A program made the translations under genes and the position numbers. The notes under the pieces are model-generated. The model made no database searches. It was not told the DNA's origin and saw only the letters and a program-made list of their open reading frames with translations. Below, piece after piece: positions 38,764 to 47,906 of a stretch of DNA of 64,000 bases. Source of the stretch: Hyphomicrobium sp. GTDB lineage: Bacteria > Pseudomonadota > Alphaproteobacteria > Rhizobiales > Hyphomicrobiaceae. Where the stretch lies: positions 744,001-808,000 of the forward strand of contig PERI01000001.1 in the NCBI GenBank assembly GCA_002928515.1. Reading direction: 5' to 3'. Numbering within the stretch: the stretch's first letter is position 1; every line of letters begins with the position of its first letter.

Positions 38764-39794
38764 TCATCGATTCCTGAAATTTTCAATGACACGCTTCAAG
38801 CCGATTACAAACCACCTGCGGGTAGCGGGTGTCGTGTCTCTGACCTTGTTCAGGATCGGTTTTGATTTACTGGTGATGAGCCTCGCCCAATGGATCATCG
38901 AGATCATATGCAAAAACCACCCGCATGGTTGTTTGTAAAACAAGTTCAGCGCAATATTTTTGCGACGATTGAGATTGTTCGCCAGTCGGGAATAGCCGGA
39001 CGGAAAGCCCTTATCGACATTGGCGAAGTAAAGCTCGGTACTGAGCGACAGAGCGATGAGATCGGTTAAAGCGTCCAGGTTTGTCTGATAGCGATTGAGT
39101 TTTTTATTGTGGTGCAATGTTTTTCCGTTGGTGTCGGGTATCTCCGAAACGGTCATGATCGATGATTCAGTGAAAAAATTACGGGCGTATGCGATGCATG
39201 ATACATCGTCGGAACAAACTACAACGGTTTTGTCACGGACGCGGTCTTTTATTTCAGAAAAATAACTTTCATAATCCGTTCGATAATCTGTATTTCGCAC
39301 ATGTACAGCTAAATAATCACTTGGAAGTGCATTCATCTTCCGCTTGATAGCCCAAGACACATGATCGCTGAATTTTAGTCGTGCCAGCGCGTCGATAGAA
39401 TTATCGCCGCCGAGTGAGTTATCATTTACGAGCAAACGTTCGGAATAGTCTTTGTCAAACTAAACTGCGTTCGTTCGCCGGTAATGGTATGTTCGAAGCC
39501 GCCCCAATCATAGTTCCACCGCACTTCGTAGTTCTTGATCTGTCCTGCCAGCGCTGGCGGGTATGCGGTCATTTTGTTGAACGCATTTATTAAATCGGTA
39601 TCGAGTGAAAGCACGACAGGTGCTCTCTGATCCTTCACTTCAAAATATTTCGACAGATCATCGCGGAAGCCCGATTTCGTCGTGTCGACGACGAGAGTGC
39701 GGTTGTATTTTTCCGAGTACGCCCAACATCGTTCGATTTCGCACAGGATGTCGTTGAGGCCGCCTCTGGGGCGGCAGAGGACGTACTTTTCCAA
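38764..39794 (-). pseudogene. Frameshifted O-fucosyltransferase-like glycosyltransferase
   Basis: Two overlapping minus frames, 39426-39794 (122 residues, from MEKYVLCRPRGGLNDILCEI) and 38764-39435 (223 residues), read as one protein if the frame changes near 39440-39460: the upstream frame runs to SLTKTIPNVCS, while the shifted frame gives KDYSERLLVNDNSLGG. The joined protein of about 340 residues begins with an RGGLND-like motif and carries HVRNTDY, as in the NodZ/O-fucosyltransferase-like group. It is AT-richer than its neighbours, so it may have been acquired. A sequencing error cannot be excluded. Confidence 0.7.
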
Positions 39795-39911
39795 AGTTGC
39801 CGCCTTCTGTATCGTTCGTTCCCAAAGCTATTGACGGTTCAGTCTGAGAGCATGAACTTCATATAGCGTTCTGCCGACCTGTAATCAGTAAAATTTACAA
39901 AGCAAAATCAT

Positions 39912-39988
39912 TGGCGGTACCGGCAGGACTCGAACCTGCAACCCTCTGCTTCGAAGGCAGATGCTCTATCCAATTGAGCTACGGAACC
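39912..39988 (-). tRNA. tRNA-Arg (anticodon TCG)
   Basis: A 77-base cloverleaf on the minus strand: acceptor GGTTCCG/CGGTACC, anticodon stem TCTGC/GCAGA with loop CTTCGAA, T arm GCAGG-TTCGAGT-CCTGC, and an encoded CCA. The fourth acceptor pair is T opposite T. The neighbouring pseudogene and the pqqA region make it a candidate insertion site. Confidence 0.95.
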
Positions 39989-40059
39989 TGATCCAAAATC
40001 GATAAGCGGCGACGCGTTGAATTGCGCCGCCGCATTTTTCGTGTTGCTCGCGCAAAATA

Positions 40060-40296
40060 TTACGGTGTCGGTGTTACCGGTGTTTCAACGGCTGCTGGCG
40101 CCGTCATTGTGGTCACGTCGAGTTTGACGATGCCGAAGTGGATCAATGATCCAAACAGGACAGCGAAGACAAGAGCCGTTGTGAATGCGTTGAGAATGCG
40201 GTTCGAGAACGAGATCGTATTGCCGATCAGGTCCAAGATGAATACGACCGCCGCAGCGATCAGCACTGGCTGAAGCCAGCCGAGTTGTTCGAGCAT
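40060..40296 (-). CDS. Small membrane protein
   Basis: A 78-residue protein with two hydrophobic helices (about 10-27 and 37-57) separated by a polar turn NTISFSNR, followed by a Thr/Pro/Val-rich end. GGGGA lies about nine bases before the ATG. No family is recognised. Confidence 0.55.
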   Translation of the reverse strand: MLEQLGWLQPVLIAAAVVFILDLIGNTISFSNRILNAFTTALVFAVLFGSLIHFGIVKLDVTTMTAPAAVETPVTPTP

Positions 40297-40589
40297 ACCA
40301 GATGTCCCCTAGTGTTTTTACGAGCGGGCATTGTTGCTCGCTCTCAAGTCCTTCCTAGCATGGCTTTTGTGGCGTTTACCTATGTCAACCCAATCGAGCC
40401 GACCCACTGTGGCGGGTTCTCCACTGTGCCAAGCGCCGCATTATTATTGAAATGATATAACAGTTCACAAAACCGTGATCACGAAAAGTTTGGCTCTCGT
40501 TAGTGAAATGAGATTGGCGTTTTTCATGCAGACCCACTACATGACCAATCAACAGGAAATGCCTGTCAAAAAATTTTGGAGGATACATC

Positions 40590-40679
40590 ATGAAAGTCTG
40601 GACAAAGCCGGCCGTTCGCGAGCAGGAAGTTGGTCTTGAAGTGACCAGCTATCTCCCAGCTGAAATCGACATCATCTAA
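40590..40679 (+). CDS. pqqA: PQQ precursor peptide PqqA
   Basis: A 29-residue peptide, beginning MKVWTKPAVRE and with the crosslinked Glu-x3-Tyr motif as EVTSY at residues 17-21, followed by an AEI element. PqqE links Glu17 and Tyr21 in the synthesis of the redox cofactor pyrroloquinoline quinone. A GGAGG site (TTTTGGAGGATACATC) precedes the ATG, and a strong terminator follows. No pqqB, C, D or E gene is in the window, so this pqqA is isolated. It is too short for ordinary gene calling. Confidence 0.9.
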   Translation: MKVWTKPAVREQEVGLEVTSYLPAEIDII

Positions 40680-40702
40680 CGATTTCGAACCGTAAGGTTC
40701 TT

Positions 40703-40734
40703 AAGCGGCGGTCCTTGTGACCGCCGCTTTTTAT
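40703..40734 (+). terminator. Rho-independent terminator of pqqA
   Basis: An 11-bp perfect stem (40703-40713 with 40719-40729, AAGCGGCGGTC/GACCGCCGCTT) with loop CTTGT, followed by TTTAT. It lies 24 bases after pqqA. Confidence 0.9.
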
Positions 40735-40816
40735 TTGCGCGATTGGGTGTTGATCGACGATTTAGCGCATGGCCTTTGGGGTCGCTGAGTGAGCTTGGCC
40801 CGGCTATAACCGCGTT

Positions 40817-41677
40817 ATGACAGAGCACACATCCTTGAAACCCTTGTCGCGGGTCACCGTTGGATCGGTGTCGTTTGCTAACGATGCGCCGATCGCTGTT
40901 CTGGCGGGGCCGTGTCAGATGGAAAGTCGCGCGCACGCTTTGGAGATGGCGTCGGCGCTGGCTGAAATTTCAAAAAAACTTGGCATAGGTCTCGTCTTCA
41001 AGGCGTCCTACGACAAAGCGAACCGGACATCGTTGACGGGGCGACGCGGGATTGGCTTGGACGCAGCCTTGCCGGTGTTTGCCGAAATCCGTGAGGCACT
41101 CGGGCTTCCTGTCGTGACCGATGTGCATGAGGTTGGGCATTGCGCGCCAGTCGCCGAAGTCGTCGATATTTTGCAAATCCCTGCGTTTTTGTGCCGCCAA
41201 ACAGATTTGTTGATTGCTGCGGCCCAGACCGGTCGCGTCGTGAAGATCAAGAAGGGTCAGTTCTTAGCGCCTTGGGACATGAAAAATGTCGTGGCCAAAG
41301 TCACAGGGAGTGGCAACCCCAACGTGCTCGTGACGGAACGCGGTTCGAGCTTTGGATACAACACGTTGGTTGTTGACATGCGGGCCCTGCCACAGATGGC
41401 AGAGACCGGCGCGCCGGTGATTTTCGATGCCACTCATTCGGTGCAACAACCAGGTGGGCAAGGGACATCGTCTGGTGGAGATCGTCGCTACGTTCCGGTT
41501 CTCGCGCGGGCCGCCGTGGCGGCTGGTGTTGCGGGTCTGTTTATCGAGACGCACGAAGATCCCGACCGCGCACCGTCGGACGGACCGAACATGGTGCCGT
41601 TGAAAGATTTCGCAGCGCTCGTTGCTGATTTGCAGGCCATCGATCAGGTCGTCAAAACGCAAAGACGTGCGCGCTAG
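40817..41677 (+). CDS. kdsA: 3-deoxy-8-phosphooctulonate synthase
   Basis: KdsA condenses arabinose 5-phosphate and phosphoenolpyruvate to Kdo-8-phosphate for lipopolysaccharide. The 286-residue protein has LAGPCQMES near residue 35; the Cys there marks the metal-dependent class (the metal-independent enzymes have Asn). Further motifs are FKASYDKANRTS, VVTDVHE, IKKGQFLAPWDM, TERGSSFGYN and DATHSVQQPGG. It lies after pqqA and is probably transcribed from its own promoter. Confidence 0.96.
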   Translation: MTEHTSLKPLSRVTVGSVSFANDAPIAVLAGPCQMESRAHALEMASALAEISKKLGIGLVFKASYDKANRTSLTGRRGIGLDAALPVFAEIREALGLPVVTDVHEVGHCAPVAEVVDILQIPAFLCRQTDLLIAAAQTGRVVKIKKGQFLAPWDMKNVVAKVTGSGNPNVLVTERGSSFGYNTLVVDMRALPQMAETGAPVIFDATHSVQQPGGQGTSSGGDRRYVPVLARAAVAAGVAGLFIETHEDPDRAPSDGPNMVPLKDFAALVADLQAIDQVVKTQRRAR

Positions 41678-42336
41678 GCCCTTGGCGCACACGTCTTGGA
41701 TCGTCGGTCAATGCTTGTATTGTCGTGGTATTTAAAGTGCCTCACGCCACATTGAGGTGCGGCGTCAGTCTATTTTTGTCGCATTCCAATTTCTACGTTC
41801 TGTCTTGGTGGTCGTGGTCTTACTTAGTGTTAGAAGTCCGGCCCGATGGCGGCTGACGCGATCTCGTGCACTATCGCGCCCGTCGTGAGGGCCGGAGTAT
41901 CAGCGGCGTTAGATTTTCGACGACCAGCGTGCCACAACCGCCGTCGCGGATGCAGCGCTCATGATTGCGATGGGTGGTGCTGATATCGCTGCCTGGCACT
42001 CCAACTCGCAAACCGAGGTTTGCGGCCGAAGTTTCCCGACATTGACGGCAGCAAAGGCCATCGATGTTGCGGCAAGACTGAATGTCGAGAGGCAAGAGAT
42101 GGTGGCAAGTGCACGCGAGAGACGTTCGTAGTGCATCGGTCAACCTCATGAAACGCGAGACTATGGATGACGACACTTCACTTGGCATGGACGATTTTGG
42201 TGTGGGGGAGAGACCAACCGCGATCGATGTCTTGAGGTTATGTCAACCTTGGTTAATGTCGGGTTAAGGTTAGTAATTTCTGAAGGATTATTTTTCTCCG
42301 CTTGTGAGCCGCCTGAAATACCTGGAAAAAGGTGGT
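41678..42336. other. Long intergenic region
   Basis: About 660 bases between kdsA and the promoter of the FAD oxidoreductase. It contains one weak ORF candidate (41909-42136, listed separately) and locally AT-rich sequence near 42240-42290. Nothing else is recognised. Confidence 0.35.
41909..42136 (-). CDS. Possible small exported protein
   Basis: A 75-residue frame with a plausible signal peptide (MHYERLSRALATISCLSTFS and AATSMAFA) and two Cys in VCELECQ. GAGGT lies before the ATG. No family is recognised and chance is possible. Confidence 0.35.
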   Translation of the reverse strand: MHYERLSRALATISCLSTFSLAATSMAFAAVNVGKLRPQTSVCELECQAAISAPPIAIMSAASATAVVARWSSKI

Positions 42337-42366
42337 TGATCCGGGGAAGGCGCAGGGGCGTTTAAG
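42337..42366 (+). promoter_or_regulatory. Candidate RpoE-type promoter
   Basis: TGATCC at 42337-42342 and TTAAG at 42362-42366, with 27 bases to the GTG of the FAD oxidoreductase. TGATCC is the -35 element of RpoE/ChrR-group sigma factors; the spacer of 19 to 20 is slightly long. Confidence 0.55.
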
Positions 42367-42392
42367 GGACGGCTATAGGGGGTAGTTCGCGC

Positions 42393-43760
42393 GTGAGACT
42401 TGCTGTCATTGGGGCTGGCATCACCGGTCTTGGCGCTGCTTGGCTGCTCGGTCAGAAGCACGAGGTTGTGCTGTTTGAAGCCGAGCCGCGGCTGGGTGGG
42501 CACTCCAACACGGTGACGGTGGCTGCGCCTGAGGGGCCGATCCCGATCGATACCGGGTTCATCGTTTACAACACGGCGAGCTATCCCAATCTCATATCTT
42601 TGTTTGACCGGCTCGGTGTTGAGACCGCTGAAACGAGCATGGGTTTTGCCGTGACCATGGATGGCGGCCGGTATGAATATTCTGGGAACGGCATCGGCGG
42701 GCTGATCGGTCAGGCAGGCAATGTTGCGAGCCCGGCGCACTGGCGCATGATTGGCGAAATTCTTCGGTTTTTTCGTGAGGCGTCTGGGGTGCGTGCGAGT
42801 AGCTTGTCGCTCGATGTGACGCTGGGCGATTGGTTGGATGAGCGTGGGTACTCCGAGCGTTTCATCCACGCGCACATTGTGCCGATGGCAGCCGCGATAT
42901 GGTCAACTCCGGCAGACGAAGTGCTAGGATTTCCGTTTGCCTCGTTCGCGCGATTTTTTGAAAACCATGGGCTATTGCAAGCGTTCAATCGTCCAGCGTG
43001 GCGCACGGTACGCGGCGGAAGTCGCGAGTACGTGGCGCGTATCGAAAAAGCTTTTTCTGGCCGGAAAGTGTTGGGCGATCCGGTCATGTCCGTTCGGCCT
43101 GATGGCGATGGCGCGCGGGTGGCAACGCAAAGTGGACACTCGGAGCGTTTCGATGGCGTTCTTCTAGCCTGCCATGCCGATGATGCGCGTCGCATCGTCG
43201 GGGTGGGCGATGCGCGGGTGCACGAGCTCCTGGCATCATTTCGCTATGCCAAAAATGAAGCCGTACTCCATACCGATGCGACGCACATGCCGCGTCGGCG
43301 TCGCTTGTGGTCGAGTTGGAATTACCTCAGCTCCGCGCAAGGGCTGGGATCGTCCGACCGGAAATTATCGGTCAGCTATTGGATGAACCGGTTGCAGCCG
43401 CTTGAAACGAAAACCGATTATTTCGTGACGCTCAACCCCGTAACGGAAATTCCTGCGCATCATGTACAGGGTCGGTACGCCTACATGCATCCGATGTTTG
43501 ACCGCGCGGCAATGCAGGCCCAGTTGAAACTCTGGCCGCTTCAGGGGCGTAACTCGCTTTGGTTTGCGGGGGCTTATCTTGGCTTTGGTTTCCATGAAGA
43601 CGGGCTGCAAGCTGGGCTGGCAGCGGCGGAGGATATGAGCTTGCGTCTGGGTGGTGAAACGGGACGTGTGGTGCGTCCGTGGTCGTGGGATCGCGACAAT
43701 CAAGGCCGCATTGCCATCACGCCTTGGCAAGATGACGCGCAGCAGAAAGTGCCTGCGTGA
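42393..43760 (+). CDS. FAD-dependent oxidoreductase of lipid-modification operon
   Basis: A 455-residue flavoprotein of the amine-oxidase-like group. The N-terminal VIGAGITGLGAAWLL dinucleotide fold is followed by EAEPRLGGHSNTV and IDTGFIVYN, and the C-terminal GAYLGFGFHEDGLQAGL binds FAD in the family. The gene leads the block FAD oxidoreductase-DUF1365-CFA synthase-like, well known in RpoE/ChrR regulons and, in Rhodobacter, tied to unusual methylated and furan fatty acids. GTG start with GGGGGT upstream. Its stop overlaps the next ATG (TGATG). Expression from an RpoE-type promoter is inferred. Confidence 0.85.
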   Translation: MRLAVIGAGITGLGAAWLLGQKHEVVLFEAEPRLGGHSNTVTVAAPEGPIPIDTGFIVYNTASYPNLISLFDRLGVETAETSMGFAVTMDGGRYEYSGNGIGGLIGQAGNVASPAHWRMIGEILRFFREASGVRASSLSLDVTLGDWLDERGYSERFIHAHIVPMAAAIWSTPADEVLGFPFASFARFFENHGLLQAFNRPAWRTVRGGSREYVARIEKAFSGRKVLGDPVMSVRPDGDGARVATQSGHSERFDGVLLACHADDARRIVGVGDARVHELLASFRYAKNEAVLHTDATHMPRRRRLWSSWNYLSSAQGLGSSDRKLSVSYWMNRLQPLETKTDYFVTLNPVTEIPAHHVQGRYAYMHPMFDRAAMQAQLKLWPLQGRNSLWFAGAYLGFGFHEDGLQAGLAAAEDMSLRLGGETGRVVRPWSWDRDNQGRIAITPWQDDAQQKVPA

Positions 43761-44548
43761 TGTTGCAACAGTCTGCCATTTTCTCGGGACGTGTGGTGCA
43801 TAAGCGGTTGCGGCCGAAATTGCATGCGCTCGACTATGGCGTGTTCACGTTCCTGCTCGATGTCGATGCGATCGATAGCGTTGGCAAACGCTTGCGGCTG
43901 TTTTCGCGCAATCGCTTCAATCTTTTTAGTTTCCATGATCGCGATCATGGAGCGGGCGACGGGACGTCGATCGGCGATATTGCGCGCCAAAGCCTCGTCG
44001 CGGCCGGTCGGCCAGTCGATGGGCGGCGTATTCACATCCTTACTTATCCGCGCATGTTGGGATACGTGTTCAATCCGCTGAGCGTGTTTTATGTGACTGC
44101 ACCTGACGGCAAACTTGAATCGGTTGTTTATGAAGTCAGCAATACGTTCGGTGAGCGCAAGAGTTATGTCGTTGCGGCCGGCGATTGTCAGATGGGTGGC
44201 GTGTATGCGCAGGCGTGCGCCAAAGAAATGTTTGTCTCTCCGTTTGCGAGCGGCAGCGGCGGTTATACGTTTCGTGTGACGGTTCCTGACAAGACGGCCG
44301 TTGTCGCCGTGATGTTCAGCGATGCCGATGGCGCATTGATCAAAACCCATTTTAAAGGCGATGCAAGTGAGATGACGGATGCCGCGTTGCTGCGGCTAGT
44401 GCTGCGCCATCGCCTGCTGACGTTGAAAGTCATCGCCGCTATTCACTACGAGGCGTTCAAGCTTTGGTGGAAGGGCGTACCGCTGACCACGCGCCATGTT
44501 TCGCCGCGTTATTCGACGACACCGGTTTTTCATCACAAGCAAGGGTAA
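43760..44548 (+). CDS. DUF1365 family protein
   Basis: A 262-residue protein of the DUF1365 family: FSGRVVHKRLRPKLHALDYGVF at the start (broken here as FSGRVVHKRLRPK, then LHALDYGVF), DGTSIGDIARQ, TYPRMLGYVFNPLSVFY and CAKEMFVSPF. The biochemical role is unknown, but the gene nearly always lies between an FAD oxidoreductase and a CFA synthase-like gene. Translation is coupled to the upstream gene. Confidence 0.88.
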   Translation: MLQQSAIFSGRVVHKRLRPKLHALDYGVFTFLLDVDAIDSVGKRLRLFSRNRFNLFSFHDRDHGAGDGTSIGDIARQSLVAAGRPVDGRRIHILTYPRMLGYVFNPLSVFYVTAPDGKLESVVYEVSNTFGERKSYVVAAGDCQMGGVYAQACAKEMFVSPFASGSGGYTFRVTVPDKTAVVAVMFSDADGALIKTHFKGDASEMTDAALLRLVLRHRLLTLKVIAAIHYEAFKLWWKGVPLTTRHVSPRYSTTPVFHHKQG

Positions 44549-44554
44549 GGCACG

Positions 44555-45796
44555 ATGCAGCAGCCGGAAGTTCTCGCAGATCCACAGAGCAAGTTCACGC
44601 CGCCGCGGCCATCATGGCGCGATGCTGCGATTACGCGCGCATTACATAAAACTTTTGGTGCCGAAACACGCGGGCGGCTCGAAGTTGTGTTGCCGTCGGG
44701 TCATCGCATTATGCTGGGGTCGGGCCATGAAGCGCCAGGGCGCGTCAAGCTCAACTCATACTCGTGCATTTGGCGGTTGGCGACGCGCGGCAGCTTAGGG
44801 CCTGCTGAAAGTTATATGCGCGGAGAAATTGATACGCCGGATCTCGGCGCAGTTCTGCGCTTTTGTTTGCAGAACTACAATGCGCTGGAGGCCACGGGCA
44901 GTGGCATGTTCAGTTTCAAGCCGCGATTGCCAGATATCATCTGGCATCGTCGTCGCGACAATACGCTTAAGGGCAGCCGCCGCAACATTGCGGCGCATTA
45001 CGATCTCGGCAATTCGTTTTATCAACTCTGGCTCGATCCGGGCATGACGTATTCGAGTGCCGTCTATCGCGATGCGGCGATGGCGCTGGAAGCCGCTCAG
45101 GATGAAAAATACAATGTTGTGCTCGACGCGCTGGGCGATTTGAAAGGCAGGCGCGTTTTAGAAATCGGTTGCGGTTGGGGCGGGTTGGCCGAGCGTGCGA
45201 TCCAGCGTGGTGCGGACGTAACAGGGCTAACGCTTTCCACGGAACAGCTCAGCTATGCAAAAGAGCGGCTCGCGAAGGCGGGGTTTGAGAACCGTGCCGA
45301 TATGCGGTTGCAAGATTATCGCCGCACGGACGGTACGTTCGATGCGATTGCGTCTGTAGAGATGATCGAGGCTGTTGGCGAAGCTCACTGGCCGAGTTAT
45401 TTCAAAACTCTGCACGATCGCTTGGTGCCGGGCGGTTCAGCCGCGATCCAGGCGATCACGATCGATGAGCGCTATTTCGATTCCTATCGTCGCCAAGCTG
45501 ATTTTATTCAGCGCTATATTTTCCCCGGTGGCATGTTGCCGACTGTGACGCGGATGCGCGATGAAGCCGCCGCAGTGGGTTTGACGTTCGAGACGATTGA
45601 ACGATTTGGCCATAGTTATGCGCGCACGCTGGCTGAATGGCGTGACAGCTTTCGCGCAGCTTGGCCACAAATTCAAAAGCAGGGCTTTGATGAACGCTTT
45701 CGGCGCATGTGGGAATATTATCTGACGTACTGCGAAGTCGGGTTTGAAAATGGCGACGTCGATGTCGGCATTTATCGCATGCGGCGCGCAGTCTAA
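44555..45796 (+). CDS. Cyclopropane-fatty-acyl-phospholipid synthase family methyltransferase
   Basis: A 413-residue SAM-dependent methyltransferase that acts on double bonds of membrane phospholipid acyl chains. It has an N-terminal lipid-binding-like domain, NIAAHYDLGNSFYQLWLDP, the SAM site VLEIGCGWGGLAERA, the Glu of ASVEMIEAVGE and the C-terminal TYCEVGFENGDV. Products could be cyclopropane, methylated or furan-precursor fatty acids; sequence alone does not tell. It lies six bases after the DUF1365 gene and ends facing the SDR gene. Confidence 0.9.
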   Translation: MQQPEVLADPQSKFTPPRPSWRDAAITRALHKTFGAETRGRLEVVLPSGHRIMLGSGHEAPGRVKLNSYSCIWRLATRGSLGPAESYMRGEIDTPDLGAVLRFCLQNYNALEATGSGMFSFKPRLPDIIWHRRRDNTLKGSRRNIAAHYDLGNSFYQLWLDPGMTYSSAVYRDAAMALEAAQDEKYNVVLDALGDLKGRRVLEIGCGWGGLAERAIQRGADVTGLTLSTEQLSYAKERLAKAGFENRADMRLQDYRRTDGTFDAIASVEMIEAVGEAHWPSYFKTLHDRLVPGGSAAIQAITIDERYFDSYRRQADFIQRYIFPGGMLPTVTRMRDEAAAVGLTFETIERFGHSYARTLAEWRDSFRAAWPQIQKQGFDERFRRMWEYYLTYCEVGFENGDVDVGIYRMRRAV

Positions 45797-45810
45797 TCCC
45801 GTCAGACGAT

Positions 45811-46596
45811 TTATGCTGTTGGCGTGTCGGGTGGTTCGCGGCTGGCGATTTTTCCGTTGAGCCAGAAATAAATACTGTACGGCAAGATGCGCAGCGTTTT
45901 CATCATCAGCATCATGCGCGTGGGGAATGCGATTTCGAAACTGCCGCGCTTTAATCCCGCATACATGGCGTCAACGGCGACCTCTTCTGTCACGAGGAAC
46001 GGCATCGGGAAGGTGTTGGTTGCCGTCATCGGTGTGGCGACAAAGCCCGGATTGACGACGGTCATCTTTACGCCCTTGAGTTTCAGGTCTGCGTAAAGAC
46101 CTTCCGCGAGATTGATGAGGGCTGCTTTGGTTGGTGCATAGGCCGCGCTTTTGGGTAGTCCGCGATAGCCTGCAACAGATGCAACGAGCGCAATGTGACC
46201 GGTGCCGCGCGCGATCATGGCGCGCATGACAGGTGCAAGGGCATTGATGACGCCAAAATAATTGACGGTCATGGAGTCTTTGGCTTTGGCCAGATCGTAC
46301 TGCGACGCTGTCATCGGATGCCAAACACCCGCATTCAAGACCGCCAATTCGACAGGGCCATGCTCTTGCTCGATGGTGGCGAAGGTTTGTGCCACGGCCT
46401 GTTCATCGGTGACGTCGAGCGGGTAGGCGCGGATATTTGGCGACTGCTGTGCCAATTCGTTCAGCTTATCGGCCGAGCGCGCAGAGACGGCGACAATGAT
46501 ACCATCGCCTGCCATGCGCAGCGCCAGTGTGCGACCAATGCCGGTGCTTGCGCCTGTAATCCAAACCACGCGCCAGGGCGTGTGCGAAGAAGCCAT
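45811..46596 (-). CDS. Short-chain dehydrogenase/reductase
   Basis: A 261-residue classical SDR with WITGASTGIGRTLALRMA (the Gly-rich cofactor motif), LNAGV, the catalytic Ser in VASVAGYRG and the Tyr-Lys pair in YAPTKAALI. The substrate is unknown. It follows chrR by 31 bases on the same strand, so it is likely part of the rpoE-chrR transcript, and it faces the CFA synthase gene. Membership of this SDR in RpoE/ChrR regulons is common. Confidence 0.88.
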   Translation of the reverse strand: MASSHTPWRVVWITGASTGIGRTLALRMAGDGIIVAVSARSADKLNELAQQSPNIRAYPLDVTDEQAVAQTFATIEQEHGPVELAVLNAGVWHPMTASQYDLAKAKDSMTVNYFGVINALAPVMRAMIARGTGHIALVASVAGYRGLPKSAAYAPTKAALINLAEGLYADLKLKGVKMTVVNPGFVATPMTATNTFPMPFLVTEEVAVDAMYAGLKRGSFEIAFPTRMMLMMKTLRILPYSIYFWLNGKIASREPPDTPTA

Positions 46597-46627
46597 ACGT
46601 TACATATCCCAACCGCAGTCAGCGCGA

Positions 46628-47281
46628 TCAGAAGCCGGTGAACGGCTGCACGAGGCGCGCGACGCGGCTTTTAAATTTCAAACGGCCTTCGACCGCTATG
46701 AGGCAGATGCAACCCTCAACCGGGTCGGCGATAGGCTGATGTTCAATGTGTTCATCGAGGTCGGCGACATCACCGGCGCGATAAACGCCGGATGCATCAC
46801 TATAAGCACCGCGCAGCACTAAAGTCATTTCATTGCCGTGATGGCCATGATCGGGCACGACTTGGCCAGGAGCAATTTTGATGAGGCGGAGATCACCGCG
46901 CGAAGGATCGGACAACGTGATGTTGTGCGACCAAACGCCAGGGCCAACACGCTTCCACGGCACATCATCGAGCGAAGTGCCGAGAACCTTGACGAGTGGG
47001 TCTGGAACGTCACCGAGCACGCCCGCTTCTTGAGCGGGGCCTTGTGACGGCACGTCTGCATCCATTGCGCGCAAGGCCGCAACGGGAGCCGGGCGGCTCA
47101 CAGGGGTCGGCGGCAACTGATCGAATAAAGCCGTGCCAATGTGTTCCATCGTCGAAAGCGTGCCGCGACAGCAAGGGCACATCGCGATGTGGCTAGCCAT
47201 GACTGCGGCAAACGCCTCAGGCATGCTGCCGGCCGAGCAACTCATCAAGCTGGCGTCGCTGGGGTGGTGCGTGATCTTCAT
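46628..47281 (-). CDS. chrR: Zinc-binding anti-sigma factor ChrR
   Basis: ChrR holds RpoE inactive until singlet oxygen or related stress triggers release. The 217-residue protein has the zinc anti-sigma domain with His6, His31, Cys35 and Cys38 (HIAMCPCC), matching the ligands of Rhodobacter ChrR, and a C-terminal cupin domain (PDHGHHGNEMTLVLRGAYSD, then HIEHQP) that senses the signal. The ATG directly follows the rpoE stop, giving a coupled pair. Confidence 0.92.
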   Translation of the reverse strand: MKITHHPSDASLMSCSAGSMPEAFAAVMASHIAMCPCCRGTLSTMEHIGTALFDQLPPTPVSRPAPVAALRAMDADVPSQGPAQEAGVLGDVPDPLVKVLGTSLDDVPWKRVGPGVWSHNITLSDPSRGDLRLIKIAPGQVVPDHGHHGNEMTLVLRGAYSDASGVYRAGDVADLDEHIEHQPIADPVEGCICLIAVEGRLKFKSRVARLVQPFTGF

Positions 47282-47881
47282 TTATTTCAAGTCCTCAACT
47301 GACTCGCGCACCTTATGATAGGCAAGCCGCATTCTCGATTTGACCGTTCCGAGCGGAAGCCCTAGCCGGTCGGCAATTTCGCTATGTGACAAACCCTCGA
47401 TGTAGGAGAGGGACACAACTTCCAACTGATCGGGCGGTAATGTCGCCAACGCGGCTTGCACGCGTAACTTACGTTCCTGCTCGGCTAATATTTCATCTGG
47501 TAATGCGTCGGATGAGGCTTCCTCGTTATGACCATCGGGCAACTCAACCCAGGTTAACTCCCTACGCAGCCTGTCGATTCTCAGATTACGGGCAATCGTG
47601 AAAATCCAAGTTGTGGCGCTGCCCTTCTCTCCAGAATACAGACCTGCCTTGCGCCAAACGGTGAGCAAGGTCTCCTGAGCCAATTCTTCTGCCGTGTTTG
47701 CATCGGCGCCCTGGCGCATCATGTAGGCTTTGACGCGGGGCGCATAAGCTTGAAAAAGCTTGCGAAATGCTTCTACATCGCCACGTTCTGCGATCCGCTG
47801 GAGAAATTCGGCCATGGATAAGGGACCAGGAGCGTTCAGACCTCGACCGTCGGGCGGGGCGTTTAAGACAATCGGAATCAT
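47282..47881 (-). CDS. rpoE: ECF sigma factor RpoE (ChrR-controlled group)
   Basis: A 199-residue extracytoplasmic-function sigma factor. Region 2 has FRKLFQAYAPRVKAYMM, AEELAQETLLTVWRKA and TWIFTIARNLRIDRLRR; region 4 has LSYIEGLSHSEIADRLGLPL and GTVKSRMRLA. The ATG has TGAGGT upstream. It is divergent from a Kef antiporter. A CGATCC box and a TTAAC element lie just before it, consistent with autoregulation. Confidence 0.93.
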   Translation of the reverse strand: MIPIVLNAPPDGRGLNAPGPLSMAEFLQRIAERGDVEAFRKLFQAYAPRVKAYMMRQGADANTAEELAQETLLTVWRKAGLYSGEKGSATTWIFTIARNLRIDRLRRELTWVELPDGHNEEASSDALPDEILAEQERKLRVQAALATLPPDQLEVVSLSYIEGLSHSEIADRLGLPLGTVKSRMRLAYHKVRESVEDLK

Positions 47882-47906
47882 AGCCGAACCTCAATGGACA
47901 TGTCAC

